33,877 nt of DNA from a virus. Each line of letters starts with the position of its first letter. Position 1 is the stretch's first letter. The notes under the pieces were generated by a model, which was not told where the DNA came from, made no database searches, and was given only the letters and a program-made list of their open reading frames with translations. A program made the translations under genes and the position numbers. The stretch spans positions 1 through 33,877 of the IMG/VR virus record IMGVR_UViG_3300047550_002714; one strand, 5' to 3'. Below, one piece after another: positions 27,035-33,877 of the stretch.

Positions 27035-28018
27035 TTAAAGTCCTAAATTAGCCATAGCTTCTCGCACCGCTTCTTCTGTTGATTTTGGCTCTGCTGAACG
27101 TGTAACTCCGACAGGCGAACCTTTTACAGATACTGCGGCTGCTTTAGCTGCTTTGGCTGCTTGATTTGCTTGTTGAATGTTGACTATTTTCGGTTGTTGA
27201 ACACGAGCAAATAAATCATCGTTCAAACGAATTGCTTTGTTGTAAGCATCGTCCAAGTCACTTGCAAGACCTTTTTCCAATAAATCGGCCATTGTTTCGC
27301 GTACTTCTTCAAAATGCTCACGGGTTTGCGCAAATTGCTCGATTGTTTGACCGAGTTGCGCTTCTTGTTCAGCCTGTCGAGACTGAGATAACTGTTCTAG
27401 TGCTTCCTGTTGCTGTGCAATCTGACGCTCTAGTGAATATGCACGAGCATCAAATGGAATTTGCGAAAGACTATGCACGTCTATGCCGTAGTCATGCGCC
27501 AATTTTAAAAATGCTTGCGTTTTTTGTTCAGGTGTACCTGTTCTTAATGCTTTTTCAGATGCAATTAGTCTGCTAATTGCTTGTTCTGGCGTAATGCCAA
27601 CTTGTTGCAGGTATTCATTGTGCGGGCTTAAAGCTTTACTAATCGAACGTCCAAAATAAGCATCGTTTTTGTAGCTCTGAATGCCTTTATGGAATTGCTG
27701 CTCACGCTCAATAATATATTGCTGGGTTTCAGCGGGCAACGCAGACAAAGCCGATTGCGCTTCTTTTTTCCAAGCAGAAAAAGGATTACGGCGCGGCTCT
27801 TCTTGCTTTACTTCTTCTTCAACTTCTTTTTGCTCTTCTTGTTGATCTTCTTGCGGTTTTTCTTCCGCCTTGATTTCTTCCTTTTGATCTTCTGTATCGC
27901 TTTCCTTTACTTCTGCCTCTTCTTTTTCTTCCGTTTGCTCTAATTTATCAAGCTCTTGTGCAACTACATCACGAGTGTCCAATGTTTCTTGGTTTGTTTG
28001 GGTTTCCAAATCTGCCAT
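27035..28018 (-). CDS. Scaffolding protein
   Basis: A 327-residue protein. Residues 25-75 are extremely acidic (Glu/Lys/Gln repeats). RRNPFSAWKKEAQSALSALP follows, then a long helical region with coiled coils (205-265), and a basic Ala/Lys-rich C-terminus (AKAAKAAAVSVKGSP). This is the regular layout of podovirus scaffolds, and the gene directly precedes the major capsid gene. It would direct procapsid assembly and leave. The acidic region gives a long pyrimidine-rich run on the plus strand (about 27790-27940). Confidence 0.8.
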   Translation of the reverse strand: MADLETQTNQETLDTRDVVAQELDKLEQTEEKEEAEVKESDTEDQKEEIKAEEKPQEDQQEEQKEVEEEVKQEEPRRNPFSAWKKEAQSALSALPAETQQYIIEREQQFHKGIQSYKNDAYFGRSISKALSPHNEYLQQVGITPEQAISRLIASEKALRTGTPEQKTQAFLKLAHDYGIDVHSLSQIPFDARAYSLERQIAQQQEALEQLSQSRQAEQEAQLGQTIEQFAQTREHFEEVRETMADLLEKGLASDLDDAYNKAIRLNDDLFARVQQPKIVNIQQANQAAKAAKAAAVSVKGSPVGVTRSAEPKSTEEAVREAMANLGL

Positions 28019-28027
28019 TTTCTTTCC

Positions 28028-28363
28028 TTAAATAGTGTCTAAACGTGCTGCAATCTCACGGCGCAAACTTTCTTTTTGCCGCTTATCATCAACCCATGAC
28101 GGTTTTTTAGGTGCCATAGGCTCATTTCCTACTTCTACACATCCATGCGCTTTTAAATGGGCACGATGCTGTGAACGTGATGTAATCAAGCTACCGTCAA
28201 TCATTGAGCGATATGGCTGAATATCGCTCATAACCATAGGTGCCGTGATAACTAAACTCATTTTTTCACCGCAGCACGCATCGGTATCTTCTCTATTCGC
28301 AACGCTTCTATAAATCTCAGTTTCAGCGCCGCATTTGTAGCACTTTGTCTGATAGATAGGCAT
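28028..28363 (-). CDS. FmdB-like zinc-ribbon protein
   Basis: A 111-residue protein, MPIYQTKCYKCGAETEIYRS, with C8/C11 and C30/C31 as likely zinc ligands (FmdB-type ribbon). Then comes DIQPYRSMIDGSLITSRSQHRAHLKAHGCVEVGNEP, a segment shared by phage homologues. It lies between a virion protein and the scaffold. In BPP-1-like phages this gene has the same place; its role is unknown, perhaps in head assembly. Confidence 0.75.
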   Translation of the reverse strand: MPIYQTKCYKCGAETEIYRSVANREDTDACCGEKMSLVITAPMVMSDIQPYRSMIDGSLITSRSQHRAHLKAHGCVEVGNEPMAPKKPSWVDDKRQKESLRREIAARLDTI

Positions 28364-29631
28364 TAGTCGTGCGCCTTAATCATTACATAACCAGCAGTAA
28401 CACCTACACCAGCAGTAGAAACTCGGCCCCGAACAGCAGCGGCGTTAATACTATTTACAGTTACCTGCACAGTGCTAGATGCCACCGCAGTTAAAGGCGA
28501 GCCAATTGCATACCATGTAATGCCGAAATCGTCGCTGCCTTCTAATTGAATAGCTGGGGCGGTTGTTGTAATTGCACCTACGTTAATGACTAACTGTGTC
28601 GAATTACCGCAATCACGAGCAAGCAATGTTGGCGTAACGCTATTTAATGTTGTTAATACAATTGAACGGTCAACTAGTTGACGGACTGGCAAAGCATTGG
28701 CGCTAGATTGCACTCGGTTAACTGCACGGGTAAAGCTCGGAGTAGTACCTCCGACAGTTTGAACATATCGAACGCGAGTGCCAGTTAAAGGAATTGTAGG
28801 GCTACGGTAAATCCCTGTTGCTGTAATTCGCGGGAAATCATAAACTTTAAACCAGTTTGTTCCGTTATCATCTGATTCTTCAATGCTTACATCTAAAGTA
28901 GGAGTAGTTCCTGAAACAGCAGTTACCGGAATGTTTACTTGGTAAGAAATGCCAAAAGTAGGAGTAAATGCTGCCGTAGTTGTTGTAGTAGTTAATGCAG
29001 CACTTGCAACATCAGCAACTAAAGTTGTTGAACCGGTATTTGATGCCGTAACAGATGAAACCGTTGCTAAAGTTTGAGATGCAGCAATAGAAGCGGTTAC
29101 GTTTAAGTTGGCTGCTGTAGGGTTTAGTGCTTGAACCGCTGTAGCCGCATAAGACAATTCACTAAACACGCCAACCGCTTGGACTGTACCCCCCACAAAA
29201 GCTGTAGAAATACGAGCGCGTACATAACGGCAAGTGACAGGGAAAGTAAAAATACGAGCCGTGCTTGCGGCAATCGTCTGAGCGCCAATTAGCTGGCTAT
29301 TTGCAATAGTTGCAGGCTCACAAACTGGTAAGCTTTGACCTGTTGCAGATGTGGAATTTGTCTGCTCAAAAGTAATTGCACCAGCAGAAATCCCCGCACT
29401 TGCAATAATTTGAATCGCGCCACTATGAAAAGCAGCCGCATCATACCAACCGTTTACAGTCCCGGTAAGTAAATCAGTATTGATGGCGGATTGAGCGGTC
29501 GGCCCAGTAATCGTAACATCATTTGGCAATGAAACAGTTGCAGCGCCACTCATTGCTCCCGCACCGGAGGATTGAGGAACCCATTGCCCAATTGAGCTAT
29601 CAAAAACAGTATTATGAACAATACCTGACAT
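28363..29631 (-). CDS. Beta-rich virion surface protein
   Basis: A 422-residue protein rich in Thr, Ala, Ser and Val with almost no charged stretches. MSGIVHNTVFDSSIGQWVPQ begins it. Two related beta modules seem to occur around residues 95-155 and 240-310 (each with a VRYVQTVGG or YVRARIS-like strand), and a third at the end (NSTQLVINVG...QLEGSDDFGITWYAIG). It resembles Ig-like or jelly-roll capsid fibre or decoration proteins. The place directly after the portal supports a head location. Confidence 0.55.
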   Translation of the reverse strand: MSGIVHNTVFDSSIGQWVPQSSGAGAMSGAATVSLPNDVTITGPTAQSAINTDLLTGTVNGWYDAAAFHSGAIQIIASAGISAGAITFEQTNSTSATGQSLPVCEPATIANSQLIGAQTIAASTARIFTFPVTCRYVRARISTAFVGGTVQAVGVFSELSYAATAVQALNPTAANLNVTASIAASQTLATVSSVTASNTGSTTLVADVASAALTTTTTTAAFTPTFGISYQVNIPVTAVSGTTPTLDVSIEESDDNGTNWFKVYDFPRITATGIYRSPTIPLTGTRVRYVQTVGGTTPSFTRAVNRVQSSANALPVRQLVDRSIVLTTLNSVTPTLLARDCGNSTQLVINVGAITTTAPAIQLEGSDDFGITWYAIGSPLTAVASSTVQVTVNSINAAAVRGRVSTAGVGVTAGYVMIKAHD

Positions 29632-29632
29632 A

Positions 29633-31510
29633 TTAAACTCCTAAACTAATCTTTTCACGATTCATTAAAATATCGGCCTCAATCTTTAGCCGTTCTTTTT
29701 CCAATTCATTCTGTAAAGTCATTTGGTGCTTTTGCATTTCCATTTGCATTTGCTGCTGGAATTCTTGCATTTTTAACTGCATTTCTTGCTGGAATTTTTG
29801 CTGCTCGGCTTGGATTTTCATTTCTTCGGGATTTGGCTGTGGCGGCGTTTGTGCTTTTTGTTTTAACTGCTCTGCAATCTGCTCAAAATCATTTTCCAGT
29901 TCACGACCAACTTTGAACCCGCGAACACCAAATAACAACATGCTTAGTAACAATGGCTGCAATTCTGGCGCAGCCTGTCCAGCTTTTACAGCTTTATCCA
30001 AGAATCCACCCGCAGCCGTTAAAAACTCAATTCGAGCTTGTTTTTCTCCGGCCTCATCAAGTTCCACCAAGGTATCTGTTTGAATGTCAATTTGGAAATT
30101 TCGAAGAGTCTCGTTTTTTAGCAATGCGATAGCCTCAGGTGCATATTGAGCATCCTTTGTATAAGCAATGCCAGATGCTTGCAAAATAATTTCCGGTTGG
30201 TACTTAGAGCAAATTACCTCGGCCTTCATTCGCAGCAATTCACGAGCAAAACGAGCAACGTCGTCCTTCATTTCTCCCAAGCGAATACCTGCATATTGAG
30301 ATTTAATCTGTTGTGCCGTAGCAGTTTCACTTGCAATCGAGGATCCGCGCAAAATATCACTAATGCCAGTAATCTCATAAATAATCTGTTTGCAAGACTC
30401 ACGGGCTTGGTATAGCTGCTGTAATGCTTGGATAATTTCGCCAAGCGGCATGAACTGAATGGCTTGTGAAAGGCCGCCATGCTCAACAAAACGAGGCCAG
30501 TTTTCTACTGGGATCATTACCGCATCGTTACCTTCTTTGAATAATCGAGTAAGCGCGGCCTCATCCGCAGCATAAATACCTTGAACTTTTAAGGCGCGGG
30601 TTAAATGCTTGATTCGCGCGGTAATATCGTCAATCTCATTAGCCTGATCTTGGTAAATTTTGAAATCAGCAATCGGAGAAAGGCTGTTGGTTGTAATTGT
30701 GGCGTAAATTGGTTTGGGGCAAGGGAAAAAGTTTTCTAATTGCAACGGGTCGTCACGCTCATCAAGCAAAACTTCCATGCCTTCAGCGTACCAATACAGC
30801 TTTTTACTTGTTTTGCACCAAATTTCCCATACTGGGGATTTTTTCAAAGTTTCCGCGCTTTTTGTATCTTCGCCGTCTTTATTAGGCACATTGGTCATTG
30901 GCGCGTCACGAAAGACATCGCCAAAACGCTCTAAGCCTTCGTCTTTAGACAGATAAACACGACGAGCTACCCAAGTCACCTCTTCCCATGTACGGGCAGG
31001 AGTATGAGCAAAGTCATCCCAAAACACATAATCTACCGGACAACGCTCATCGACAACACGTTCTAATGGCTCGTATTCACCAGTCTCAATATCATCTGTA
31101 ATCGTCGGCTCTTCTACCGTTTCTATCTTAGGCTCGTATCGAATCCATGCAATACCACGACCGACAATCAGCCTATCATCTACGCAATTAGACAGCGCAG
31201 AATGATAGTCTTGATATTGTTTTAATTCGTACTCGATAGCCCGCTCTAAAATGGTCGAAGCTGTACGAGCCACCGGATTCTGATCGTCAAAACGACGTGA
31301 AACTTCAACTTTAGGCGCGCGGGAATATACTGCGGGTTTTAATGTCTTGATGTTTGACCAAAAAATATTGAATCTAGTATCGGCGTTTTCGCTGTCTTTT
31401 CGCTCATCACGAAAGCGTTTTACCAAATCTCTGCCGGATTTAGTAAAATGTAAATAGTCATCTTTATATCGTTTCAGCTCAGAGCGCCAAAACTCGCAAT
31501 CGTAAGCCAT
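29633..31510 (-). CDS. Portal protein
   Basis: A 625-residue protein of usual podovirus portal size. Near the start are KRYKDDYLHFTKSGRDLVKRFRDER and RFNIFWSNIKTLKPAVYSRAPKVEV. In the middle are DYVFWDDFAHTPARTWEEVTWVARRV and DQANEIDDITARIKHLTRALKVQGIYA. GISDILRGSSIASETATAQQIKSQY corresponds to the stem/crown region. The C-terminal 75 residues are a Gln/Met-rich coiled coil, likely the barrel inside the head. It forms the dodecameric DNA gate. It lies directly after terL. Confidence 0.9.
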   Translation of the reverse strand: MAYDCEFWRSELKRYKDDYLHFTKSGRDLVKRFRDERKDSENADTRFNIFWSNIKTLKPAVYSRAPKVEVSRRFDDQNPVARTASTILERAIEYELKQYQDYHSALSNCVDDRLIVGRGIAWIRYEPKIETVEEPTITDDIETGEYEPLERVVDERCPVDYVFWDDFAHTPARTWEEVTWVARRVYLSKDEGLERFGDVFRDAPMTNVPNKDGEDTKSAETLKKSPVWEIWCKTSKKLYWYAEGMEVLLDERDDPLQLENFFPCPKPIYATITTNSLSPIADFKIYQDQANEIDDITARIKHLTRALKVQGIYAADEAALTRLFKEGNDAVMIPVENWPRFVEHGGLSQAIQFMPLGEIIQALQQLYQARESCKQIIYEITGISDILRGSSIASETATAQQIKSQYAGIRLGEMKDDVARFARELLRMKAEVICSKYQPEIILQASGIAYTKDAQYAPEAIALLKNETLRNFQIDIQTDTLVELDEAGEKQARIEFLTAAGGFLDKAVKAGQAAPELQPLLLSMLLFGVRGFKVGRELENDFEQIAEQLKQKAQTPPQPNPEEMKIQAEQQKFQQEMQLKMQEFQQQMQMEMQKHQMTLQNELEKERLKIEADILMNREKISLGV

Positions 31511-31555
31511 TGCAAGCCCTTTTTGATGATTTGTTGCAATAATAACACATTTGTA

Positions 31556-32902
31556 TCAAATGCGCGAATGTTTCTTTTTATCTGTTTGTTCCCATAACTC
31601 ATTGAGGCTAATGTCATTCCAGAATTTAGGCTTAGGCTTGGGCTGCAAGCTGGCTTCTTCTCTCCAAGCAATCGCCATGTATCGGATAGCATCAGCATTG
31701 TGGCTAGTCCAGTCGTGGCGTGGTTTGTCTCTGTATCTTTTCTTGTCGTCGTCCCATTCCCGTTGATATTGTCTCAAAGACTCAAGCAGGTCATACTCGT
31801 TGCATTTTTTTTCATCAAACCATAATCGCGGGAATATCGAGCGAACCGCTTGAATACCATCTTGTAATGACAGCTCAGGAACAATCCGCACATTAGAAAT
31901 GCCCAACTCTTTTTCTGCCATTTCTTGAATAGATTTACCACCAGAGGCAAGGGTCTTTGCCCTAGCGTCATGTGGCAGATAATGAGTAGCGTAGTTATAA
32001 CCTTTAGACTTGACTATCGACAAGTAATCACCCATAGACAAGCCAGAGCCAGCATAATTGTCTATCACTCGAATGTCATTACGTCCAATCTGAAAGAATA
32101 CAATACTCGTATCATCTGAATAGCCTAAATCCCAAGCCGTATACACTTTCAAGGCAGGATCGTATTTGACCTCAGTGATTCGCCCCTCTTCTTGAGCAAT
32201 TCGCATTTCCTTGCCGTAGTAGGCCCCAAGAATAGCCGCCTCGAAGCTGCACTCAAACTCTTGCAAGTATTGGTCTTCGCTCATCATGGAACGAGCATCT
32301 TCCAATTCCTCGGCAGGGAGCAGTCCTGTTTCGCTTGCCTTTAACGTAGTTACATGCCAATTCTTGTCGTTTTTAGCAAAGTCATACAGCGACCAAAAAT
32401 TATTCTTACCCTTTGGCGTGCCAATAAAGACAGCCCAAGTTTTGTATCCATTAATTCCATTTCGATCAGCAAGCAAGGGCCGGATAATCTCGCCCCAGAC
32501 TCGAGGCTTCATATCAGCGTACTCATCAAGAATAATGCCGTCCAAGTACATACCACGCAATGCCTCAGCATTATCCGCACCAAACAATCTAATTCTTGAG
32601 CCGTTATGAAGTTCCACCCACAACTCAGAAGCGTTCATCTTTGAACGGCACAACAAGCTGTACCTTAATAAGTACATCCAAGCAACAGACTTAGCCTGGG
32701 TCAAGAACGGGCAAATATAAGCGTATTGGCCATTTGGCTTGTTTTCCTGCAAAGCCCTCTTAATAAGGTCATTGATACAAGCAACAGTCTTACCACAACG
32801 CCGATGAGCAACCACAACCGCCCAACGTTCAGACCTAAAATGGAAGGGCAAAAACAGCCTACGAGGGCTGTAATCAATAGTGATTAGCTGGGTGTTTGCC
32901 AT
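31556..32902 (-). CDS. terL: Terminase large subunit
   Basis: A 448-residue packaging motor. ATPase: Walker A VAHRRCGKTV (31-40), Walker B GIILDE (122-127), coupling motif FIGTPKG (159-165). RNase H-type nuclease: D258 in TAWDLGYSDDTS, D312 in LPHDARAK and D404 in HNADAIRYM. It cuts concatemers and pumps DNA into the head. It overlaps terS by 19 bp. The sequence alone does not tell whether packaging is headful or site-specific. A 45-bp gap with a CATTTG-ATA-CAAATG dyad (31548-31562) follows before the portal gene. Confidence 0.95.
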   Translation of the reverse strand: MANTQLITIDYSPRRLFLPFHFRSERWAVVVAHRRCGKTVACINDLIKRALQENKPNGQYAYICPFLTQAKSVAWMYLLRYSLLCRSKMNASELWVELHNGSRIRLFGADNAEALRGMYLDGIILDEYADMKPRVWGEIIRPLLADRNGINGYKTWAVFIGTPKGKNNFWSLYDFAKNDKNWHVTTLKASETGLLPAEELEDARSMMSEDQYLQEFECSFEAAILGAYYGKEMRIAQEEGRITEVKYDPALKVYTAWDLGYSDDTSIVFFQIGRNDIRVIDNYAGSGLSMGDYLSIVKSKGYNYATHYLPHDARAKTLASGGKSIQEMAEKELGISNVRIVPELSLQDGIQAVRSIFPRLWFDEKKCNEYDLLESLRQYQREWDDDKKRYRDKPRHDWTSHNADAIRYMAIAWREEASLQPKPKPKFWNDISLNELWEQTDKKKHSRI

Positions 32903-33111
32903 GTATATGTGATATTGACTGGATTATCAGCATCACCAGTTGATTGAACAGTAGCAAGGTCTGGCAGTGTCTTTTTAAGCAATATTTCAGCCGCTTTGAT
33001 CTGTGTTGCTTTCATGTCATTAAGGCCAAAAACATGATCTTCTAAACACTGAATAAGACGTGCAGATTGTATTTTTAGCCGCCAGTTTGGGCTTAAAGCT
33101 TTACCAGCCAT
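32884..33111 (-). CDS. terS: Terminase small subunit (short form)
   Basis: A 75-residue protein: WRLKIQSARLIQCLEDHVFG, LNDMKATQIKAAEILLKKTLPDLATVQ, then a Pro/Thr end. The middle helix with KATQIKAAEILLKKTLPDL is the usual signature of small phage proteins in the terS position. It is shorter than classic terminase small subunits, so DNA recognition may need a partner. First gene of the late operon, 50 bp after the predicted -10. Confidence 0.7.
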   Translation of the reverse strand: MAGKALSPNWRLKIQSARLIQCLEDHVFGLNDMKATQIKAAEILLKKTLPDLATVQSTGDADNPVNITYTWQTPS

Positions 33112-33160
33112 AATAAGTACCTGATTCTAAAAGTCATTTTAGTAAATAGTCACGAATCTA

Positions 33161-33189
33161 CATATACCACAATATTTGCAAAAATACAA
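33161..33189 (-). promoter_or_regulatory. Late (structural operon) promoter
   Basis: Minus strand: -35 TTGTAT (33189-33184), a 17-bp spacer starting TTTTGCAA, -10 TATATG (33166-33161). The same -35 and spacer start occur in the promoter at 5107-5134. It drives terS and, as no later promoter or terminator is evident, possibly all virion genes. Confidence 0.5.
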
Positions 33190-33190
33190 C
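33177..33190. promoter_or_regulatory. Operator-like repeat (copy E)
   Basis: TGCAAAAATACAAC, identical to copy C at 5122-5135; with the preceding T the match is 15 bp. It covers the -35 of the leftward late promoter and lies 22 bp from the -35 of the rightward promoter. A second copy at 16 bp is not clear here. Confidence 0.5.
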
Positions 33191-33211
33191 ACTATAAATA
33201 TAAAATAATGC

Positions 33212-33240
33212 TTTACTTTATGTCCTTTAGGACGTAATAT
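33212..33240 (+). promoter_or_regulatory. Rightward promoter with dyad spacer
   Basis: -35 TTTACT (33212-33217), a 17-bp spacer, -10 TAATAT (33235-33240). The spacer contains GTCCTTTAGGAC, a 4+4 bp dyad, and is nearly the same as the spacer of the promoter at 680-708. A regulator bound in the spacer could switch both promoters. Confidence 0.5.
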
Positions 33241-33274
33241 ACACACATCGAAGCAAACAACTGAGGAGCAAAAA

Positions 33275-33538
33275 ATGTTTTTAACACACACAGTACGCGA
33301 ACCATTAAATAGCCTAAAAGAACAAAAAAACAATGCTGCAAATATTGCAAAATCTAAAGGTCTTGTTTATGGTTATTATCTTTATAACAATAAAGGCTAC
33401 GGTGCGCCAGCATTGGGCGGCAATACATACAGCGTTAAAGAAACATTAAAACAGTTTGGCGCCAAATTCAAAGGCGATTCTAAAGTATGGGCCTTTGATT
33501 CTTTTGAGCAACTTAATTCAGCACTTGCTGCAATTTAA
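33275..33538 (+). CDS. Unknown phage protein (KETLKxFGAKxKGDxKxWxF type)
   Basis: An 87-residue protein, MFLTHTVREPLNSLKEQKNN. Residues 38-87 read YNNKGYGAPALGGNTYSVKETLKQFGAKFKGDSKVWAFDSFEQLNSALAAI. This TY.VKE.LK..GAK....K.W.F unit occurs in many phage and plasmid proteins and may bind nucleic acid. The ribosome site TGAGGAGCA is strong and is the best match for the candidate small RNA at 5029-5100. Confidence 0.6.
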   Translation: MFLTHTVREPLNSLKEQKNNAANIAKSKGLVYGYYLYNNKGYGAPALGGNTYSVKETLKQFGAKFKGDSKVWAFDSFEQLNSALAAI

Positions 33539-33565
33539 TTTTAAATAAAAATAGGAGAAACGAAA

Positions 33566-33754
33566 ATGATTAAATTTCAATACCCAGAAGGTGCGGAACA
33601 GTTTGATGCAGCAGCATTCAATCAAGACGGCACATTCATCATGGCCGGGCACCGCGAAGAGTGCGAACAATCGGCGATTGCTGCTCGCGGCCTGTATTGT
33701 TGGTGGATTCAAAGCCGCCCAGTGATCCGGTTTGACTTTGAAGATAGAGAATAA
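33566..33754 (+). CDS. Unknown small phage protein
   Basis: A 62-residue protein, MIKFQYPEGAEQFDAAAFNQ, with ALNQDGTFI-like AFNQDGTFIMAGHREECEQSAI and YCWWIQSRPVIRFDFED. Small proteins with NQDGTF(I/V).AG and WWI.......FDFE are common in phages and of unknown function. The ribosome site TAGGAGAAACG is strong. Second gene of the rightward operon. Confidence 0.6.
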   Translation: MIKFQYPEGAEQFDAAAFNQDGTFIMAGHREECEQSAIAARGLYCWWIQSRPVIRFDFEDRE

Positions 33755-33787
33755 AAATTAATCAAAACAAATAAAGAGAAAAGCAAA

Positions 33788-33877
33788 ATGGACTTAACGC
33801 CAATTAAATATGCCTTTGCAGATGCAAAAATATCAAAAGGCTTATCAGATAACGATTATTATATTGATAGGTTAAAG
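33788..33877 (+). CDS. Partial unknown gene cut by the window end
   Basis: The first 30 codons (MDLTPIKYAFADAKISKGLS and on) of an open frame that leaves the window. AAAGAGAAAAGCAAA precedes the ATG. Too little is present to assign a family. Confidence 0.5.
   Translation, partial: MDLTPIKYAFADAKISKGLSDNDYYIDRLK

Noticed and set aside
1-33877. Terminal repeats joining the two window ends
   Set aside because: The first and last bases share no direct repeat that I can see, and the last gene is cut, so completeness or circularity cannot be claimed.

Overview
The window is part of a tailed double-stranded DNA phage genome. Gene content and order (terS, terL, portal, zinc-ribbon protein, scaffold, major capsid protein, decoration protein, adaptor, stabilisation-like tail protein, internal virion proteins, tail fibre, lysis) resemble short-tailed phages of the Bordetella BPP-1 / Burkholderia BcepC6B kind. 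There is no tape-measure, tail tube or sheath gene, which also points to a podovirus. A two-component Rz/Rz1 spanin means the host has an outer membrane, so a Gram-negative bacterium, probably a proteobacterium. The DNA is AT-rich. No integrase, phage RNA polymerase, DNA polymerase or reverse transcriptase is visible. Both ends run into unfinished sequence, so this is probably not the whole genome.

Layout. 1-737: no gene; a GC-richer, highly structured block on the minus strand that ends in a tRNA-like cloverleaf. 738-1706 (+): two small HTH regulators and three small unknown genes. 1676-4875 (-): replication and recombination operon (NinB, RuvC-like resolvase, small proteins, DnaC-like loader, DUF1376 initiator-like protein with a heptamer repeat array, DUF1376-HNH fusion). 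4876-5213: a dense control region with divergent promoters, tandem operator-like repeats, a candidate small RNA and a C4-antisense-like RNA. 5214-14123 (+): a long accessory operon of mostly small ATGA-coupled genes, including a recombination module (Sak4-like ATPase, SSB-like protein, Gp157), a MazG-like protein, an HNH homing endonuclease and a gene split by an in-frame TAA. 14172-16054 (-): lysis cassette. 16194-33111 (-): virion and packaging genes. 33112-33274: second divergent promoter region. 33275-33877 (+): start of another operon that leaves the window.

How it fits together. Host sigma70-type promoters seem to drive everything. The element GTTGTATTTTTGCA (or a close variant), in tandem with a 16-bp period at two early sites and once at the late site, sits upstream of three transcription units, always in the direction of transcription. 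It is the best candidate for a phage-wide operator. The replication operon has extra RNA-level control: a short terminated RNA that could pair with Shine-Dalgarno/start regions, then a second promoter and a C4-like three-way-junction RNA directly before the first start codon.

Most interesting for follow-up: the minus-strand structured RNA with a tRNA-like 3' end (66-579), the small RNA plus C4-like RNA control region (4893-5180), the heptamer array inside the initiator-like gene, the shared operator/promoter architecture, and the TAA-split gene next to an HNH endonuclease.
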